Source: an uncultured Synergistales bacterium
Lineage (GTDB): Bacteria > Synergistota > Synergistia > Synergistales > Aminobacteriaceae
NCBI GenBank assembly: GCA_937957815.1
Contig: CALFXN010000468.1
Span: forward strand, 1-12,482
Direction of reading: 5' to 3'
DNA length: 12,482 nucleotides
Positions 6,766 to 12,482 of the stretch are shown here, piece after piece. Both the position numbers and the translations under genes were made by a program. Numbering within the stretch: position 1 is the stretch's first letter; each line of letters starts with the position of its first letter. The notes under the pieces were generated by a model. It did not search any database. It saw only the letters and a program-made list of their open reading frames with translations, and was not told the origin of the DNA.

Positions 6766-8208
6766 ATGTGGAAAGGGCGGTTCTCCCAGGAGACGACGGA
6801 CGTCGTCCGTGATTTTACGCAGTCCCTCGATATCGACTGGTGCCTTGCGGAGTTCGACATTCAGGGGAGCATCGCGCACGTATGCGCGCTCGCGAAGGCG
6901 GAAGTGATACCGCAAGAGGATGCGGCCGTCATTCGCCAGGGATTGCTCCGGATTCTCGACGAAATCCGTTCGGGCGACTACGTTCCTTCGGTCGATCTCG
7001 AAGACGTGCATATGAACATCGAGCATCGCCTGACGGAACTGACCGGAGCGGCGGGAGCGCGGCTCCATACGGGACGCAGCCGGAACGATCAGGTGGCGAC
7101 CTCGATGCGTCTCTTTCTTCGGGACCGTCTTCTTTCCCTCGGAGATGGGGTACTATCCCTTCTCGACGTGCTCCCGACGAAGGCGCAAGGACACAGGGAC
7201 GTCATCGTCCCGGGGTATACGCACGTGCAGCAGGCTCAGCCGATCACGATGGGACACTACTGGATGGCGCACTTCGAGGCCTTTCATCGCGATTTCGAAA
7301 GGCTGCTCTTCGCGCTCGACGCGATGAAAGAATGCCCCCTCGGAGCGGGGGCTCTCGCAGGATCGACGCTTCCGCTCGACCGCGGGTATTCGGCATCGCT
7401 TCTCGGTTTCGACGGACCGACGCGAAACAGTCTCGATTCCGTGGGACAAAGGGACTACATCTACAACTACCATTCATTTGCGGCGATGTTCGCGGTCCAC
7501 GCCAGCCGCCTTTCGGAAGATCTCGTACTCTACAGCTCCCAGGAGTTCGGATGGTTGTTGCTTCCCGATGCCTTCTGCACGGGATCGAGCATGATGCCGC
7601 AGAAAAAGAACCCCGATATTCTCGAACTCGTCAGAGGGAAAACGGGGCAGATCATCGGACATCTCATCGATCTTCTCGTTTCCCTGAAGGGGCTTCCGAT
7701 GACATACGACCGGGATCTCCAGGAAGACAAGCGAGGCATGGAATCGTCCCTCGGAGTGATCGCTTCCACCCTCGCGGTGCTGCCACCGCTCCTGTCCACT
7801 GTGGAAATCGACGGCGATCGGGCCGTACGCTGCATGTCGGACGGGCTCGTGTTGGCCACCGATATCGCGGAATACCTCGTAAGACGTGGGGTTCCGTTCA
7901 GGGACGCCCACTGGAAAGTCGGAAAGGTCGTCAGATTCTGCCTCGATGAACGGAAGACACTCTTCGACATCACGAAATCCGAGTGGATGAGTCTTCTTCC
8001 CGAAGCGGGCGGAGATCTCGGGGGTATCCTCTCCCTCCGGGCGAGCGTGGAACGGAGGGCGACCACGGGCGGAACCGCGCCTTCGGAGGTCGGAAACAGA
8101 ATCGAAGAGGCCCGAAAAGACCTGCTCGAGTACAATCGAATGCTCGGAACTCACCGGAAGCGGCGGGAACATGCCGCGCAGCTTTTTGAGGAGGCAGTCA
8201 CTCCTTGA
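6766..8208 (+). CDS. argH: Argininosuccinate lyase
   Basis: This 480-aa enzyme cleaves argininosuccinate to arginine and fumarate, the last step of arginine biosynthesis; the family is a cytosolic homotetramer. Hallmarks are the MWKGRFSQ N-terminus, LAEFDIQGSIAHV, DVHMNIEHRL, HTGRSRNDQVATSMRL (101-116), the T152-H153 pair in GYTHVQQAQP, and the superfamily signature GSSMMPQKKNP (273-283), whose second Ser (S275) is the expected catalytic base. Length is slightly above the usual 455-470. ATG 6766 is chosen over upstream in-frame starts because homology begins exactly there and AAGGAAGGA (6751-6759) precedes it. No other arginine gene is visible. The gene follows DUF501 by 19 bp, so it probably depends on the same transcript or on an unseen promoter. 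Confidence 0.97.
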   Translation: MWKGRFSQETTDVVRDFTQSLDIDWCLAEFDIQGSIAHVCALAKAEVIPQEDAAVIRQGLLRILDEIRSGDYVPSVDLEDVHMNIEHRLTELTGAAGARLHTGRSRNDQVATSMRLFLRDRLLSLGDGVLSLLDVLPTKAQGHRDVIVPGYTHVQQAQPITMGHYWMAHFEAFHRDFERLLFALDAMKECPLGAGALAGSTLPLDRGYSASLLGFDGPTRNSLDSVGQRDYIYNYHSFAAMFAVHASRLSEDLVLYSSQEFGWLLLPDAFCTGSSMMPQKKNPDILELVRGKTGQIIGHLIDLLVSLKGLPMTYDRDLQEDKRGMESSLGVIASTLAVLPPLLSTVEIDGDRAVRCMSDGLVLATDIAEYLVRRGVPFRDAHWKVGKVVRFCLDERKTLFDITKSEWMSLLPEAGGDLGGILSLRASVERRATTGGTAPSEVGNRIEEARKDLLEYNRMLGTHRKRREHAAQLFEEAVTP

Positions 8209-8301
8209 CGCAAGACGAGGAGCGAGGGGCGCAGGACTGTCGGAAAACGGACACCGGATGAGGTTCAGCCGGGGTGAGGAATGCGGTTCTTTTTCTCCTC
8301 T

Positions 8302-8329
8302 TTGCAACGGTGCGAAAGCGTGATAGAAT
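8302..8329 (+). promoter_or_regulatory. Candidate upstream promoter of the tRNA unit (extended -10)
   Basis: TTGCAA (8302-8307) and TAGAAT (8324-8329) are separated by 16 bp, and TG at 8321-8322 gives an extended -10 element. It lies in the 222-bp gap between argH and the first tRNA, 24 bp upstream of the stronger promoter, in the same direction. Apart from these two promoters I see no gene or clear terminator in the gap. Confidence 0.5.
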
Positions 8330-8352
8330 TCCGTGGTCGCGTTCGGCGACCC

Positions 8353-8381
8353 TTGACACTGCCGATTTCGGTGTTTATACT
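8353..8381 (+). promoter_or_regulatory. Sigma-70 promoter of the tRNA-Lys-Glu-Thr unit
   Basis: TTGACA (8353-8358) is a perfect -35, followed after a 17-bp spacer by TATACT (8376-8381), a five-of-six -10. Transcription should start near 8388, giving a leader of about 43 nt before the mature tRNA-Lys 5' end at 8431. The near-consensus match is as expected for a stable-RNA promoter. Confidence 0.85.
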
Positions 8382-8430
8382 TTCTGAGCTGCCGCAGGAA
8401 TGGACAAAAAGCAGACTTTCGCGGCGGAAA

Positions 8431-8506
8431 GAGCCGTTAGCTCAGCAGGTAGAGCACCGGACTTTTAATCCGGGTGTCGTGGGTTCGATCCCCGCACGGC
8501 TCACCA
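8431..8506 (+). tRNA. tRNA-Lys (anticodon TTT)
   Basis: The 76-nt cloverleaf closes with acceptor arms GAGCCGT (8431-8437) and ACGGCTC (8496-8502). The anticodon stem CCGGA/TCCGG encloses loop CTTTTAA with TTT at 8464-8466. The T-loop reads GGGTTCGATCCCC, the discriminator base is A8503, and CCA (8504-8506) is genome-encoded. It is first of three tRNAs and lies 4 nt before tRNA-Glu. Confidence 0.97.
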
Positions 8507-8510
8507 GAAC

Positions 8511-8586
8511 GGTCCCATAGTCCAGTGGCCTAGGACACGGCCCTTTCAAGGCTGTGACACGGGTTCGAATCCCGTTGGGACCGCCA
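8511..8586 (+). tRNA. tRNA-Glu (anticodon TTC)
   Basis: The 76-nt cloverleaf has acceptor arms GGTCCCA (8511-8517) and TGGGACC (8576-8582). The anticodon stem CGGCC/GGCTG, with one G-U pair, encloses CTTTCAA with TTC at 8545-8547. The T-arm is GGGTTCGAATCCC, the discriminator is G8583, and CCA is encoded at 8584-8586. GGTCCCATAGTCCAGTGG is a typical bacterial tRNA-Glu 5' end. Confidence 0.97.
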
Positions 8587-8593
8587 TTTACAA

Positions 8594-8669
8594 GCCGGTG
8601 TAGCTCAGTTGGTAGAGCAGCGCACTCGTAATGCGCAGGTCCGCGGTTCAAGTCCGCGCGCCGGCTCCA
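8594..8669 (+). tRNA. tRNA-Thr (anticodon CGT)
   Basis: The 76-nt cloverleaf has acceptor arms GCCGGTG (8594-8600) and CGCCGGC (8659-8665) with one G-U pair. The anticodon stem GCGCA/TGCGC encloses CTCGTAA with CGT at 8627-8629, reading ACG codons. The discriminator is T8666 and CCA is encoded at 8667-8669. ACG is frequent in the neighbouring genes, which fits a dedicated CGT isoacceptor. Confidence 0.97.
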
Positions 8670-8674
8670 GCTTT

Positions 8675-8698
8675 AAAGCCCCCTGAGGGGGCTTTTTT
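8675..8698 (+). terminator. Intrinsic terminator of the tRNA unit
   Basis: AAAGCCCCC (8675-8683) pairs with GGGGGCTTT (8687-8695) across a TGA triloop. The six-T run at 8693-8698 forms part of the distal arm and the tail. The hairpin begins 6 nt after the CCA end of tRNA-Thr. It is a very strong rho-independent terminator. Confidence 0.95.
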
Positions 8699-8720
8699 GT
8701 TATGGGAGGAGGCGTTGCCG

Positions 8721-9365
8721 GTGTGCAGGAGAGAGATCCTGTTCGTACGCCACGGGAAGACGGACTGGAACGACCAGCTTCGGTTTCAGGGATCTGTGGA
8801 CATCCCGTTGAATGGGGAGGGCATCCGGCAGGTCGAAAGGATGGCTCTCAGGGTACTGGCATGGCGTCCGGAGCGAATCATCGGCAGCCCGCTCCGTCGC
8901 GCGCTCAGAACAGCTGCGGCTGTTCTCTCCCGTATGCCTGAATGCGATTTTTCGGTTCTTCCGTCACTTGCGGAAATGGAGTTCGGTGCCTGGGAGGGTA
9001 AGACGGTCTTCCAGATCGAAACGTTGTACGGTGGGCAATACATCCAGTGGAAGACCGATCCTTCGCAGGTGACGCCGGAGGGGGGAGAATCGTTCGATCA
9101 CACGGTCGAAAGGGTCCGAGGCTTTCTGACGGGCGACTTCCCCTGCGGGCGGACGCTTGTCGTCAGTCATGGCGGCGTTATTCGGGCCGTACTCACGGCA
9201 CTTTTCGACATTGCACCGGCTGTCGTCTGGCGCATGCGCATCGATAATGCGGCCTTCGTAGGCATCGAGGAACGACACGGGCGTTTTTCCCTGGCTTTCT
9301 GCAACGATCGCGTGCATCTTCTGGATGACGTTGCGGATCCCTCCCTTCTCCCGATCCGGATGTAG
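8721..9365 (+). CDS. Histidine phosphatase superfamily protein (phosphoglycerate-mutase-like)
   Basis: This 214-aa protein has the branch 1 histidine phosphatase motifs. LFVRHGKTDWN carries the phospho-accepting H11 and R10. GSPLRRALRTA carries the phosphate-binding Arg, E85 lies in LAEMEFGAWEGK, and H150 is in VVSHGGVIRAVL. Members include alpha-ribazole phosphatase, PhoE-type broad phosphatases and cofactor-dependent phosphoglycerate mutases. The length and GAWEGK block favour a small-molecule phosphatase over true mutase, but the substrate cannot be read from sequence. GTG 8721 is chosen because GGGAGGAGG (8704-8712) ends 8 nt before it. TTG 8715 would be too close. The ribosome site begins only 5 nt after the T-run of the tRNA terminator, leaving no room for a separate promoter between them. 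Confidence 0.9.
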   Translation: MCRREILFVRHGKTDWNDQLRFQGSVDIPLNGEGIRQVERMALRVLAWRPERIIGSPLRRALRTAAAVLSRMPECDFSVLPSLAEMEFGAWEGKTVFQIETLYGGQYIQWKTDPSQVTPEGGESFDHTVERVRGFLTGDFPCGRTLVVSHGGVIRAVLTALFDIAPAVVWRMRIDNAAFVGIEERHGRFSLAFCNDRVHLLDDVADPSLLPIRM

Positions 9366-9371
9366 CCCCTC

Positions 9372-9400
9372 TTTTCCTGGTTCGTCGCTCCTGATACAAT
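9372..9400 (+). promoter_or_regulatory. Candidate extended -10 promoter of the sigma-membrane protein-bamA unit
   Basis: TACAAT (9395-9400) is a five-of-six -10, and TG at 9392-9393 makes it an extended -10 element. The best -35 at 17-bp spacing is TTTTCC (9372-9377), which is poor, as is common for extended -10 promoters. It lies immediately after the phosphatase stop. Transcription would begin near 9407, about 41 nt before the chosen GTG of the sigma gene. Confidence 0.6.
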
Positions 9401-9447
9401 AGGCCACGGCTTTTCGAATGCCCGTCTGCCCGAAAGAAGGTGGCAAC

Positions 9448-10029
9448 GTGTCGGTCGATGGAACCTCCCCCTTTCTTGACCCATCCGAAGAAGCGACGTT
9501 GTGGAAACGGTGCGGAAACGACGATGCCGAAGCGAGAGAGGCGCTGATCGTTGCGTATCGGCCTCTTGTATTCTGGCTTGCCCGCAAGTTCCGGGTGTCC
9601 CCCTCCTCTCATGCCGACCTGATACAGGAGGGGATGCTTGCGCTTGTGAAGTCGGTCGACAACTTCGATCCCGAGAGAAAATTCCGCTTCACGACGTACG
9701 CGTTTTATCGTATTCGGGGACAGATGGTCAATTTTCTTCAGAGATCGGAAGCCAGAGCCCCGATTCCGATAGAGGACGAATTCCTCGAGATTTCGGATGA
9801 ACCAGCGGAGGACGCGATGGATACGCTTCTGAGCGTCGCCGAGGCGATGACACATCTTCCGGATCGCGAGGCCGGAGTCGTTCGGGCACTGCTGATCGAA
9901 GGAAAAGAGGTTCGTGACGTCGCCCGCGAAGAATCTCTGGATATCAGCCACGTATACCGGCTGCGGCGGAATGCCGTCGCCCGGCTCCGCGCGTGGCTGG
10001 GAATCGAAGATACCACAAAAAGGGTGTAA
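9448..10029 (+). CDS. Short sigma-70 family RNA polymerase sigma factor
   Basis: This 193-aa sigma factor has region 2 at about 33-100 (ALIVAYRPLVFWLARKF, then ADLIQEGMLALVKSVDNFD, then FRFTTYAFYRIRGQMVNFLQ). A short linker (101-125) replaces region 3, and region 4 at about 127-185 holds MTHLPDREAGVVRALL and a helix-turn-helix around EVRDVAREESLDISHVYRLR. It resembles SigH-like or alternative group 3/4 factors rather than the housekeeping sigma. GTG 9448 is preferred because GAAGG (9436-9440) lies 7 nt before it. The longer ATG 9418 has no ribosome site and would start only about 11 nt after the predicted transcription start. Downstream are a single-pass membrane protein and bamA, which suggests envelope-related targets. 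That link is inference. Confidence 0.88.
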   Translation: MSVDGTSPFLDPSEEATLWKRCGNDDAEAREALIVAYRPLVFWLARKFRVSPSSHADLIQEGMLALVKSVDNFDPERKFRFTTYAFYRIRGQMVNFLQRSEARAPIPIEDEFLEISDEPAEDAMDTLLSVAEAMTHLPDREAGVVRALLIEGKEVRDVAREESLDISHVYRLRRNAVARLRAWLGIEDTTKRV

Positions 10030-10084
10030 TCCGGGATAACGGATAGTGCAGAAATGCATAATCTCGTGTATCGGGGTGATACCC

Positions 10085-10738
10085 GTGGAAAAACGCATAC
10101 AGAGGGTAATGCGCTGGCTCGAGCGGTGTTTGCTTGCCTGCCGGGCGAAATCGTGGGAGAATGCTCTGATGGAAATAGAATGTGCCAAGGCCGAAATGGA
10201 TGCCGCGCGCGAAGAGCTGTGGGCCATCGCACAGGATCCGGATACCGCCGGGCGTTCAGGCAGGGCTCTTTCCCGGACGGTACGGGCGGTTTTCGTGGCG
10301 GCGATGTTTGTTCTTGCGACCGCTGTGCCTTTGGCAAATTCGGTGATTCAGGTGCAGGACCGCGCAAAGGCGGCGGTCCGCGTGGCTCCGGTCCTCGAGT
10401 GGGTGACCGCGGACGAACGGACGCTTCTTGCAGCTCTCCGGAAGAGCCTGAGCGAAGCCAATGCCGGAACGACCAGAGAACAGTTCGTGCGAACGGACGC
10501 GGAAGTGGCTGAAGCAGAACTGCCCTCCGGGATCCGGAAGGCACGTTACGGTGTGGGGAAATCGAATGAAGGCGTAGCTGAGGGACAGGAGAATGTCGCC
10601 TCGAAACCGCGCTCCGGAATGACCGGAGAAAAGATCTATACATTGGTGCAACTGGGACAGAGAGCGTTGCGTGATTCGGAACCCGCGATCCGGATAGACC
10701 GGAGCGATGTTCCGCCGGAATCGTCCCGGAGAAAGTGA
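10085..10738 (+). CDS. Single-pass membrane protein between sigma gene and bamA
   Basis: I do not recognise this 217-aa product. Residues 1-50 form a charged amphipathic helix region (EKRIQRVMRWLERCLLACRA, then ENALMEIECAKAEMDAAREEL), likely cytoplasmic by the positive-inside rule. One transmembrane segment lies at about 67-88. Residues 90-217 would be periplasmic and become low-complexity and charged toward the end. There is no cleavable signal or lipobox. GTG 10085 is preferred because GGGGTGAT (10073-10080) matches the extended anti-Shine-Dalgarno. An in-frame GTG at 10046 has no good site. A cytoplasmic helical part, one membrane span and a periplasmic tail directly after a sigma gene is the layout of many anti-sigma factors, but no zinc (ZAS) motif or known anti-sigma domain is visible. 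A BamA-related accessory role is equally possible. Confidence 0.75.
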   Translation: MEKRIQRVMRWLERCLLACRAKSWENALMEIECAKAEMDAAREELWAIAQDPDTAGRSGRALSRTVRAVFVAAMFVLATAVPLANSVIQVQDRAKAAVRVAPVLEWVTADERTLLAALRKSLSEANAGTTREQFVRTDAEVAEAELPSGIRKARYGVGKSNEGVAEGQENVASKPRSGMTGEKIYTLVQLGQRALRDSEPAIRIDRSDVPPESSRRK

Positions 10739-10766
10739 ATCCGGCTTCTGGAAGGAGAGATTTCTA

Positions 10767-12482
10767 TTGAAGAGATCCCCGAATGGTGGATTCGGAAGGG
10801 CGTTTTTCGTGAGTTCCTTCCTGATGATCGTGATCTTCTGTTCCCTTTTCGGAACGGCATGTGCCGAGACGCTGGTCTCCTCGGTGTCGGTCGAAGGAAC
10901 GCAGCACGTCGTTCCGGAGCACGTCCTCGCGGCGGTGCGGACGAAAGTGGGGGAACCCCTGGACCGGACACAACTGCAGAAGGATGTCGAGGCGATCTAC
11001 GGACTTGGCTTTTTCTCATTCGTCGATGTCGATCTGAAATCCCTTGCAGGCGGTGCGGCGGTGACGTTTGTCGTCAAGGAGAACCCCGTCGTCGAGCGCA
11101 TCGAATTCAAGGGAAACAGCGTCTACACGACAGGACAACTCATGAAGCTCGTCTTCACCCTCCCGGGAAACGTCTTCAATCAGGTCTTTTTCCGTCATGA
11201 CCTCGAACGGATCCAGGAACAGTATCGCAAGGACGGGTACGTGATGGTCAAGATCGCGGACGTTCAGGTCAACGGCGGCAATATCAGCGTCACCATCCTG
11301 GAGCCGAAGGTCGGCGATATCTTCATTCAGGGAAACAAGCGGACCAAGACATACGTCATCCAGCGGGAGCTGAAGTTCAAAAAGGGAGACCTGTTCAACT
11401 CGACGCGTCTCCGTCATTCCATCAACAAGCTTCAGGGAATGGGCTACTTCGAGGATGTGAACGTCGGGTTCGAGCCCGGAGGCGATCCGTCGGTAGTGGA
11501 TATCGTCCTGACCGTCGTGGAAAAGAAAACGGGGCGTTTCGGCGTTTCCGTGAGCCATGGGTCGGAAAGCGGATGGTCCGGAGGTCTGGATTACACCGAT
11601 ACGAACTGGAGAGGTCTTGGCCATAACGTCAATCTCGGATTTGAGACGGGCGATAACGAGCGATACTGGCTTACGTACAGTCAGCCGTTCATGGACGATA
11701 AGACGTACGCGTGGAAGGCCGGCATTTATAAACAGTATTATGATGACGTGAGCTATTACAAGAAAGGTATCAAGCAGCTTGAGTACGACGAGAACAAAAA
11801 AGGAATCTTCGTCGGAGCGGGGAAAAAGTTCGGACGCGACTCGAAACTCAGTTGGTTCGTCACGCTCGAATGGAAGGATATCGAGGTCTCGGACAGAAAG
11901 TACCAGACGGGTGTGACGAGCGATGACCTCGACTCCGGAACGACCTTCTCGGTTACGGGAACGCTGACTCGAAACAATCTCGACGAGTATCTGAGCTATC
12001 CCAAGGGAGACGTTATCGACCTCAGTGTCGAGCAGGCGTTCGATTTCCTCGGAGGCGACTACACGTACACGAAATATTGGATTCAGGGACGATATTACGT
12101 CCCGATAAAAGGAATATCCGAGTACTTCAGCGGGACGAGCCTCATCGCGGAAGACAATCCCGCTATCTTTGCGGCCCGGGTCAAGGCGGGATTTTCCTCC
12201 GGATCGCTTCCGACGGCCGGGCGGTATTCGATCGGCGGGGCGTCCACCCTCCGGGGATATGACGGAGGACAGTTCGAGGGCGACGAGATGTTCCTCGCGA
12301 ACGTTGAGCTCAGAATCCCGGTCGACAAGACGTTCAACCTCGTGCTTTTCTATGATACGGGAAATGCTTGGGGCAGCGACGGTTCCTACAGTTTGTCCGA
12401 TCTGTACGATTCGTGGGGATTTGGCGTGAGGGTCAGGACCCCGCTCGGGAATATCCGGTTCGATGTCGCCGAAGGCCAGTTC
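10767..12482 (+). CDS. bamA: Outer-membrane protein assembly factor BamA (3' end cut by window)
   Basis: The 572 visible residues begin at TTG 10767, with AAGGAGAG about 9 nt upstream. A signal peptide covers 1-33, with a long hydrophobic core and an A-C-A cleavage box. Three POTRA domains follow at about 36-105, 106-179 and 180-253, each with the strand-helix-helix-strand pattern (VSVEGTQHV, RIEFKGNSVY and DIFIQGNKRT open them). From about 257 the chain is a 16-strand-type barrel with the BamA/Omp85 motif GGASTLRGYDGG (R496-G497-Y498) and the end strand GVRVRTPLGNIRFDVAEGQF. Only a few residues should be missing. BamA inserts beta-barrel proteins into the outer membrane, so the organism is diderm. 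Three POTRAs are visible, against five in E. coli. It lies 28 bp after the membrane-protein gene, with no promoter seen between. Confidence 0.95.
   Translation, partial: MKRSPNGGFGRAFFVSSFLMIVIFCSLFGTACAETLVSSVSVEGTQHVVPEHVLAAVRTKVGEPLDRTQLQKDVEAIYGLGFFSFVDVDLKSLAGGAAVTFVVKENPVVERIEFKGNSVYTTGQLMKLVFTLPGNVFNQVFFRHDLERIQEQYRKDGYVMVKIADVQVNGGNISVTILEPKVGDIFIQGNKRTKTYVIQRELKFKKGDLFNSTRLRHSINKLQGMGYFEDVNVGFEPGGDPSVVDIVLTVVEKKTGRFGVSVSHGSESGWSGGLDYTDTNWRGLGHNVNLGFETGDNERYWLTYSQPFMDDKTYAWKAGIYKQYYDDVSYYKKGIKQLEYDENKKGIFVGAGKKFGRDSKLSWFVTLEWKDIEVSDRKYQTGVTSDDLDSGTTFSVTGTLTRNNLDEYLSYPKGDVIDLSVEQAFDFLGGDYTYTKYWIQGRYYVPIKGISEYFSGTSLIAEDNPAIFAARVKAGFSSGSLPTAGRYSIGGASTLRGYDGGQFEGDEMFLANVELRIPVDKTFNLVLFYDTGNAWGSDGSYSLSDLYDSWGFGVRVRTPLGNIRFDVAEGQF

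Noticed and set aside
5970..6860. Minus-strand open frame of 296 codons opposite the DUF501 gene
   Set aside because: It has Arg/Pro-rich shadow composition and spans three + strand genes. The + strand frame carries recognisable DUF501 blocks.
8281..8520. Plus-strand open frame beginning in the argH-tRNA gap
   Set aside because: It runs through both promoters and the tRNA-Lys gene, has no properly spaced ribosome site and encodes nothing protein-like.
8442..8651. Minus-strand open frame of 69 codons with stretches like GIRTRV and SRAGIEPTTPGLKV
   Set aside because: It is the antisense of the three tRNA genes. Such peptides are a well-known false annotation caused by conserved tRNA sequence.
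10029..10044. Small hairpin ATCCG/CGGAT between the sigma gene and the membrane-protein gene
   Set aside because: The stem is only five pairs and has no T-run, so it is not a terminator; it could be chance.
1..12482. Mobile element, CRISPR array or defence island
   Set aside because: I saw no transposase, integrase, inverted-repeat ends or regularly spaced repeats, and composition looks even across the window.

Overview
The window looks like chromosomal core DNA of a motile, diderm, G+C-rich anaerobe-type bacterium. I would place it in the Synergistota (Synergistetes), because it combines a Bacillus/Thermotoga-like chemotaxis and sigma-28 gene order with an outer-membrane assembly gene (bamA). 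This is inference from gene content and order; I ran no search. All convincing genes lie on the + strand. I see no insertion sequence, prophage, CRISPR array or rRNA.

Region 1 (1-4449) is the end of a chemotaxis/flagellar operon: the cheC tail, cheD, an unassigned protein with a C-terminal membrane anchor, a FliA/SigD-type flagellar sigma factor, a FapA (DUF342) protein and a small charged protein. The cheC-cheD-sigma order matches the end of the fla/che operon of Bacillus subtilis, except for the extra gene between cheD and the sigma gene. Region 2 (4442-5618) holds two overlapping genes I cannot name. Region 3 (5698-8208) holds a small S1-domain RNA-binding protein, a DUF501 protein whose start codon overlaps the S1 stop, and argH, the last enzyme of arginine biosynthesis. 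A strong intrinsic-terminator sequence lies inside the first codons of the DUF501 gene.

Region 4 (8302-8698) is a stable-RNA unit: two tandem sigma-70-type promoters, then tRNA-Lys(TTT), tRNA-Glu(TTC) and tRNA-Thr(CGT), closed by a textbook terminator. Region 5 (8721-12482) starts with a histidine-phosphatase gene. An extended -10 promoter follows, then a short sigma-70-family factor, a single-pass membrane protein and bamA, which is cut by the window edge. The last three look like one transcription unit and are the best candidate here for an undescribed regulatory circuit: a sigma factor, a possible membrane partner and the outer-membrane insertase.

Several starts were moved from the longest ORF on ribosome-binding-site and homology grounds: 4442, 4992, 5698, 6114, 6766, 8721, 9448, 10085 and 10767. 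Most of the window is recognisable core metabolism and regulation. The novelty lies in the unassigned partner genes and in the terminator embedded in a coding region.
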